Assembly (NCBI GenBank): GCA_964529005.1
Contig: CAZGUH010000052.1
Span: forward strand, 1 to 23,469
Direction of reading: 5' to 3'
DNA: 23,469 bases
Source: CAZGUH01 sp964529005
Lineage (GTDB): Bacteria; Actinomycetota; Acidimicrobiia; Acidimicrobiales; Ilumatobacteraceae
The stretch's first letter is position 1; every line of letters starts with the position of its first letter. A program made the translations under genes and the position numbers. Shown here piece by piece: positions 19,390 through 23,469 of this stretch. The notes under the pieces were generated by a model. The model was not told the DNA's origin. It did no database searches and saw only the letters and a program-made list of their open reading frames with translations.

Positions 19390-21762
19390 CTACTCGAACC
19401 AGCCGGTGAGATCGACGATCAGATCGGTGCGTTCGTAGGTGCAGTAGCGCAGCCGCGCGCCGGGCGCGTCGCCGAGGCGGCTGAAGACCAGCGCTGGCCG
19501 GTCCTGTCCGGCGGCGCTGGCGTTCTGGATGCTGACGTCGCCGCCGCTGAACGGGTTGGGCGTGGCGCAGATCCAGCCGGGCGCGGCGGTGCTCGCCATG
19601 GTCACGTTCTGCACGATGCCGGCGGCGTTCGCCGGGATCATCGGCGAGTCGAGCGTCGCCGTGGCGCCCGGGGCCAGCGTGGCGAAGCTGTGGCCGGTGC
19701 GGCTGTCGGCGATGCGGCTGAGCGGGATGACGTGCAGGCGCCCTGCGGCGCCGGGGGCATCGGCGGCGCTCGTGACCCATCCGGCCACGTCGACCACGAC
19801 GTCCTCGACGCCGAACAGCAGCAGGTCGACGCTGCCGTCCGCTCCGACGGGGATGACGACCAGGTTCGCCCGCCGATCGAGGGCTCCGTTGACGTTGACG
19901 TTGGAGTGCGGGGGAACGGTCGTGCCGCCGGCGTAGGCGGTGACGTAGCCCCCTGGCCCGTTCGCCGCCGACAGCGCGGTGACGGTGAGCGCCACGGTCG
20001 TCGCCTGGTCCGGGATGCCGAGGCGCCCAGCGACGTCGACGTTGACCGTGGATCCGTACGCGTCGGAGACCTCGGTGTAGACGTTGCCGGGGCCCGACGG
20101 TTGGCGGGTGTCGAGGAGGCGGGCGGGGGGCAGCGGCATGAAGCGGCCCGCCGCCACCGGCGCCGGCGCCGGATGGTACGACCCCAGCACGTCGATGATG
20201 ACGTCGCCCGTGGAGAAAACGTCGACCATCACTCGGCCCTGCGCGTCGACCGGCAGCACGGCGGCGTTCGCCGACACCTCGCCGGGGCCGACGTTGGCGC
20301 TGCTCGTCGCCGGCCGCGAAGTGCCCGGTTGCCAAGCGACGAGGAAGTTGCTGGCCGTCGCGCCGTCGAGGGTGACGTTGGCCAGCACGGCGCTCGCTCC
20401 AGCAGGAGCCCCCAGCGCGACGCGTCGCGACGTGCCGCCGCGGAACTCGGCAGGGGGCGTGCCGATGTTGCTGCGGGTGTCGAAGACGCGCTGCGGCGCC
20501 GGATACGGCACGTACACCAAGGCGCCCGGGTCGGTGGGCTGCGGGGCGTCGTACACGATCGTGCGCAGCTCGCCCCCGCCGACGGTGACGTAGAACAGCG
20601 CCTGCTCGCCGTTGCGCACCCCGAACGCCATGTCGCTCAACGTGCCGCTCGTGGTGGTGAACGGGTTGTCCATGTCGACGGCGCCGTTGCGATCGAGCAG
20701 CCACACGTCGCCACATCCCCCGTCGCCGAAGAGGTAGCCGCCGTCGTACTCGCTGGGCCACCAGCCGTCGGGGATGAACGCTCCGGCCGTGATGAAGTCG
20801 CACCCTGCGTTCTGCTGGTAGGCGGCGACCGGGTCGACATACGACGGGTCGGGCGAGCACGCGCTCGTCGAACCGGTGGCGCAGAAGCCTTCGCGCGTTG
20901 GCCAGCCGTAGTTGGCTCCGATGGCGCCCTCGTCGATCTCCTCCCACGTGTTCTGGCCGACGTCGTTGATGCGGAACCGGGTGGCGCCGGTGTTGGTGTC
21001 GAAGGCGATGCGGAAGGGGTTGCGCAGGCCCCAGGCGAAGATCTCCGCGCACACGCGCGAGGGCGGCGCGGCGAGGCCAGCGGTGGCGCACGGCGCGGCG
21101 TTCGGATCGCCGAGCAACGGGTTGCCCGGCGCCGCTGCGCCCGACGTCGTGATCCGCAGGATCTTGCCGTTCAGGATCGACAGGTCCTGCGCCGCGGGCG
21201 GACCACCGGGGCGGGGGTCGCTGCCCGAGTCGCCGATGCTGAGGTAGAGGAAGCCGTCGTTGCCGACCTCGACGGTGCCGCCGTTGTGGTTGCCGCCCCA
21301 CGCCAGGACGTTGTCGATCAGCACGACCTCGGATGCGGGGTCGATCAGGTTCCCCGACATCGTGAACCGCGACAGCACCTCGGCGCGCGCCGATTGCGCG
21401 CAGCTCCCGCCCGCGCCCGGTCGCGTGCGGAACACGTACACGTGTCCGTTGGCGGCGAAGTCGGCGTCCAGCGCGATGCTCAACAGACCCATCTCGCTGT
21501 TGGTGCACACCGGCAACGTCGCCGCGGTGACCACCGATCCGTCGTGCTGCACGATGCGGATCTGGCCGCCCTTCTGGAGCACGAGCAGACGGCCGTCCGG
21601 GACCGGCTCGACCGCGGTCGGCGCGGCCAGCCCGCCGACGACGAGCGCGTCGGTGAACCCTCCGGGCGCCGCGGCGACGGGACCCGCCGGCGTCGCGGCG
21701 ATGACCACCGTCCCGGCAGCCATCGCGGTGGCAGCGGCCAACGAGATCCAACGACGGCGCAT
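19390..21762 (-). CDS. Secreted PQQ-type sugar dehydrogenase with three C-terminal repeats
   Basis: A 790-residue exported protein. A signal peptide (MRRRWISLAAATAMAAG..., probable cut after the VAA/AAP region near residue 31) leads to a six-bladed propeller of the soluble aldose dehydrogenase/GdhB/HHIP family (about 36-405). Marks of the family are NHNGGTVEVGNDGFLYLSIGD, AWGLRNPFRIAFD, DVGQNTWEEID and ANYGWPTREG. It would oxidise a sugar with PQQ and calcium outside the cell, though activity is not proven. Residues about 411-537, 538-673 and 674-790 are three divergent copies of a beta-rich module, each starting near R-(V/L/I)-x-D-(T/S)-R and ending in a V-D-(V/L)-x-G-(W/S) strand. The ATG at 21762 has a strong ribosome site, GGAAAGGGG; an upstream ATG (21819) would add 19 residues before the signal peptide. 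Divergent from the DNA methyltransferase gene. Confidence 0.9.
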   Translation of the reverse strand: MRRRWISLAAATAMAAGTVVIAATPAGPVAAAPGGFTDALVVGGLAAPTAVEPVPDGRLLVLQKGGQIRIVQHDGSVVTAATLPVCTNSEMGLLSIALDADFAANGHVYVFRTRPGAGGSCAQSARAEVLSRFTMSGNLIDPASEVVLIDNVLAWGGNHNGGTVEVGNDGFLYLSIGDSGSDPRPGGPPAAQDLSILNGKILRITTSGAAAPGNPLLGDPNAAPCATAGLAAPPSRVCAEIFAWGLRNPFRIAFDTNTGATRFRINDVGQNTWEEIDEGAIGANYGWPTREGFCATGSTSACSPDPSYVDPVAAYQQNAGCDFITAGAFIPDGWWPSEYDGGYLFGDGGCGDVWLLDRNGAVDMDNPFTTTSGTLSDMAFGVRNGEQALFYVTVGGGELRTIVYDAPQPTDPGALVYVPYPAPQRVFDTRSNIGTPPAEFRGGTSRRVALGAPAGASAVLANVTLDGATASNFLVAWQPGTSRPATSSANVGPGEVSANAAVLPVDAQGRVMVDVFSTGDVIIDVLGSYHPAPAPVAAGRFMPLPPARLLDTRQPSGPGNVYTEVSDAYGSTVNVDVAGRLGIPDQATTVALTVTALSAANGPGGYVTAYAGGTTVPPHSNVNVNGALDRRANLVVIPVGADGSVDLLLFGVEDVVVDVAGWVTSAADAPGAAGRLHVIPLSRIADSRTGHSFATLAPGATATLDSPMIPANAAGIVQNVTMASTAAPGWICATPNPFSGGDVSIQNASAAGQDRPALVFSRLGDAPGARLRYCTYERTDLIVDLTGWFE

Positions 21763-21767
21763 CCCGA

Positions 21768-21776
21768 CCCCTTTCC
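21768..21776 (-). promoter_or_regulatory. Ribosome binding site for secreted dehydrogenase
   Basis: GGAAAGGGG on the minus strand with a 5-nt gap to ATG 21762. It selects this start over the ATG at 21819. Further upstream, TAACGT (21840-21835) is a candidate -10 element that would give a leader of roughly 65 nt. Confidence 0.7.
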
Positions 21777-21875
21777 GGCGGGCGGGCGTGTGCGTTCCCG
21801 CGCGCAGCCGCCGCTCCATATCCGTTCCGCGCCCACGTTAGCCACGGGTCTGCGAGCTGCCGCGCGTGTGTTCGG

Positions 21876-21881
21876 TAGCAT
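21876..21881 (+). promoter_or_regulatory. Candidate -10 element TAGCAT for DNA methyltransferase
   Basis: TAGCAT lies 20 nt before ATG 21902. The larger gap leaves room for a short leader, and the ribosome site AGGAGG sits in that leader. This contrasts with the leaderless genes, where the hexamer is 6-9 nt from the start and no ribosome site is seen. Confidence 0.5.
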
Positions 21882-21891
21882 GCGGCGAGGC

Positions 21892-21897
21892 AGGAGG
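21892..21897 (+). promoter_or_regulatory. Consensus ribosome binding site AGGAGG
   Basis: AGGAGG (followed by a further G) with a 4-nt gap to ATG 21902. It fixes the start of the DNA methyltransferase; the frame is open 12 codons further upstream. Confidence 0.85.
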
Positions 21898-21901
21898 GCA
21901 G

Positions 21902-23287
21902 ATGACCCGTCGACGCAAGACCACGACCTCGAACTTCGGGGTGAGCACGCGCGAGAGCCACGACGCCTCACCGTTCTACGACCGCTTCCGCGCACCCCGG
22001 CTGTCGGAGGACGACACGGTCCTCGCTCCGGTCGCGATCGACGAGCCGTTCGTGTGCGGCGACGCCCGCGCGATGGACCGTGTCGCCGACGGCTCGGTCG
22101 CGCTGGTCGTCACGTCACCGCCCTACTTCGCCGGCAAGCAGTACGAAGAGGAGCTCGAGCGCGAAGGCGTGCCCTCCTCTTACCTCGAGTACCTGGAGAT
22201 GCTCACGGCGGTGTTCGCCGAGTGCGTGCGCACGCTCGAGCCGGGCGGACGCATCGCGGTCAACGTCGCCAACCTCGGTCGCAAGCCGTATCGCAGCCTC
22301 TCTGCCGACGTCATCCGCATCCTCGAACACGACCTCGGGCTCCTGTTGCGGGGTGAGCTCGTGTGGCAGAAGGCGGAAGGGGCGAGCGGCTCGTGCGCGT
22401 GGGGATCGTTCCGCGCTGCGACGAACCCGGTCCTGCGCGACATCACCGAACGCGTCATCGTCGCCAGCAAGGGCCGCTTCGACCGCGCCCGCCCCGTCAA
22501 GGAGCGCGCCGAGCGGGGCCTGCCGCACCGCAGCACCCTGTCTGCCGACGACTTCATGGCGTTGACGCTCGACGTGTGGCCGATGCCGACCGAGAGCGCC
22601 CGGCGCGTGGGGCATCCGGCGCCATTCCCGGTCGAACTGCCCGAGCAGTTGATCCGGCTCTACACCTACGAGGACGACCTGGTCCTCGACCCGTTCATGG
22701 GCAGTGGATCGACGCTGGTGGCGGCGAAGCGCCTGAAGCGCCGATACGTCGGATACGACCTCGATCCCGGCTACGTCGAGATCGCTCGCCGCCGCGTCGC
22801 CGCGACCGACGTCGTCCACCACGAGCCGACCGAGGGTCCCGCGGCCAAGAACCTCGCCGAGCAAGCGCTGCGCGACACCGGGTTTCAGATCACCAAGACC
22901 GACGTGCGCATCCGCAAGACCGGTGTCACCGTCGCGTTCGCGGCGGTCGACGCACTCGGCGACCCGTGGCTGTTCGACGTCGGGGGCACGTACACCACCC
23001 ACCGCGGCGGCTTGCAGCGGACCGACGTCGTGTGGCGCACGCTCGGCAGGGCGGCCGCGATCCGGCGCGAGCGCGGCGACACGCCGTTCGTCGTGCTCAC
23101 CAGCCACCCACCGCGGCGCCCGAGCGAGGGGGACACCGCGCTGCGCGCCGCGGGCGCCGACACGGTGTTCGACTGCGTCGGCCTGCTCGACGGCGCGGGC
23201 ATCGAGCGCCTGCGGCGCTACGCGAAGGGAGGCGCGACAGGCGCGCCGCTGCCCGGCTTCTGGACGCCGGCCGACCTCCGGCGCTGA
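21902..23287 (+). CDS. Site-specific DNA methyltransferase (N4-cytosine/N6-adenine, beta class) with extra C-terminal domain
   Basis: Methylates an exocyclic amino group in DNA. 461 residues. The catalytic motif T71-S-P-P-Y75 comes before the SAM motif D263-P-F-M-G-S-G-S-T271 and YVGYDLDPGYVEIARRR (282-298), the order of the beta class; the first TSPPY form is common in N4-cytosine enzymes but does not exclude N6-adenine. The region 135-245 may hold target recognition. After the catalytic fold, residues about 313-440 form an additional domain with predicted order helix (AAKNLAEQALRDTGF), strands (VTVAFAAVDALG, PWLFDVGG), helix (RTDVVWRTLGRAAAIRRE), strand (PFVVLTS). This order recalls PD-(D/E)xK nucleases, but I see no D/E-x-K triad. 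No separate restriction gene lies next to it in the window. Specificity unknown. Confidence 0.9.
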   Translation: MTRRRKTTTSNFGVSTRESHDASPFYDRFRAPRLSEDDTVLAPVAIDEPFVCGDARAMDRVADGSVALVVTSPPYFAGKQYEEELEREGVPSSYLEYLEMLTAVFAECVRTLEPGGRIAVNVANLGRKPYRSLSADVIRILEHDLGLLLRGELVWQKAEGASGSCAWGSFRAATNPVLRDITERVIVASKGRFDRARPVKERAERGLPHRSTLSADDFMALTLDVWPMPTESARRVGHPAPFPVELPEQLIRLYTYEDDLVLDPFMGSGSTLVAAKRLKRRYVGYDLDPGYVEIARRRVAATDVVHHEPTEGPAAKNLAEQALRDTGFQITKTDVRIRKTGVTVAFAAVDALGDPWLFDVGGTYTTHRGGLQRTDVVWRTLGRAAAIRRERGDTPFVVLTSHPPRRPSEGDTALRAAGADTVFDCVGLLDGAGIERLRRYAKGGATGAPLPGFWTPADLRR

Positions 23288-23307
23288 CGCGTCACGGCGC
23301 GCCGCAC

Positions 23308-23323
23308 CGGCGGTGGACCGCCG
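23308..23323. terminator. Hairpin between convergent genes
   Basis: CGGCGG (23308-23313), loop TGGA, CCGCCG (23318-23323). It lies in the 36-bp gap between the stop of the DNA methyltransferase and the TAG (23326-23324) of the minus-strand gene. GC-rich with no T-tract; a possible shared terminator. Confidence 0.4.
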
Positions 23324-23469
23324 CTACGAGCACGCCACGTCGCCGGGCAGCACCGGCGCGACCGCCAGCGCGAAGGTCACACCCTCCTCGCTGAAGTACG
23401 TCGCCTGGGTGGCGTCGGCCAGCGCCGAACCGACCGCCGACGCTGCCGCGGTCGCGCAGGTCTCGGCCT
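23324..23469 (-). CDS. Unrecognised protein, C-terminal 47 residues only
   Basis: The minus-strand frame is open from the right edge to a TAG at 23326-23324. The visible end is Ala-rich and finishes ATYFSEEGVTFALAVAPVLPGDVACS, with one Cys near the start of the fragment and one at the penultimate position, which could pair in an exported protein. Third positions are G/C rich, as expected for a real gene here, and the stop sits right after a hairpin shared with the convergent methyltransferase gene. An Ala-rich helix followed by a short YFSEEGVTF segment is loosely like the ends of small pilin-like exported proteins, but that is weak. I do not assign a function. Confidence 0.55.
   Translation of the reverse strand, partial: AETCATAAASAVGSALADATQATYFSEEGVTFALAVAPVLPGDVACS

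Noticed and set aside
14094..19409. Very long plus-strand open frame of about 1771 codons
   Set aside because: It runs antisense to the methyltransferase, lysC and nadE genes, shows no recognisable domain, and its composition (His/Arg/Asp/Val shadows) is typical of a complementary frame.
19334..21961. Minus-strand 875-codon open frame over the secreted dehydrogenase
   Set aside because: It is an Arg/Pro-rich frame-shifted shadow of the PQQ-type dehydrogenase gene, whose own frame has clear family motifs and a signal peptide.
8848..23287. Vsr and the DNA methyltransferase as one restriction-modification system
   Set aside because: They are more than 12 kb apart with housekeeping genes between, and the methyltransferase is of the N4/N6 class whereas Vsr repairs damage from 5-methylcytosine.

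Overview
This window is a gene-dense, high-GC (roughly 70% by eye) stretch of ordinary bacterial chromosome, very probably from an actinobacterium. Supporting signs are strong G/C bias at third codon positions, frequent GTG starts, a DUF2510 domain, a LysC of the alpha/beta type with an in-frame internal start, and many start codons that sit directly behind a TANNNT hexamer without a Shine-Dalgarno sequence (leaderless transcripts). The C-terminal DTR...GW repeats on a secreted enzyme and the Thr-rich linkers of cell-envelope proteins resemble Acidimicrobiia (Ilumatobacter-like organisms), but that finer placement is inference. I see no rRNA, tRNA, CRISPR array, insertion sequence or phage gene, and no gene-free stretch longer than about 140 bp.

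Layout. 1-3 kb: the 3' part of an ABC transporter ATPase, a DUF4177/DUF2510 protein, and a CMAH-like metallo-beta-lactamase-fold protein with a C-terminal Rieske domain. 3-5.6 kb (minus): a lipoprotein L,D-transpeptidase, then gluQRS translationally coupled (GTGA overlap) to a prolyl-4-hydroxylase-like 2-oxoglutarate oxygenase. 5.6-8.8 kb (plus): a membrane GGDEF/EAL protein with an altered EAL active site and a zinc-ribbon membrane protein. 8.8-12.4 kb: a solitary Vsr endonuclease, a divergent pair of SDR epimerase and zinc alcohol dehydrogenase, and a nitrilase-family amidohydrolase. 12.4-16.4 kb: a MazG-like protein overlapping an MmcQ/YjbR protein tail-to-tail, then asd, a SAM methyltransferase and lysC, which form the entry to the aspartate amino-acid and diaminopimelate pathway. 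16.4-21.8 kb: an MFS transporter, glutamine-dependent NAD synthetase, and a secreted PQQ-type sugar dehydrogenase carrying three C-terminal repeats. 21.9-23.5 kb: a beta-class DNA methyltransferase with an extra nuclease-fold-like C-terminal domain, and the 3' end of an unrecognised minus-strand gene.

How they fit together. Most genes are housekeeping (lysC, asd, nadE, gluQRS) or envelope functions (L,D-transpeptidase, ABC, MFS, secreted dehydrogenase). LysC and Asd feed lysine and diaminopimelate synthesis, which supplies the peptidoglycan that the L,D-transpeptidase crosslinks. Gene packing is tight: convergent pairs overlap by 4, 11 and 52 bp, and one convergent pair shares a hairpin that contains both stop codons. 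I found no obvious multi-gene novel defence or biosynthetic system. The most interesting items are the genome-style leaderless promoter signature, the reversed-order Rieske/CMAH-like protein, the gluQRS-hydroxylase coupling, the four charge-conserving substitutions in the EAL site, and the C-terminal domain of the DNA methyltransferase.
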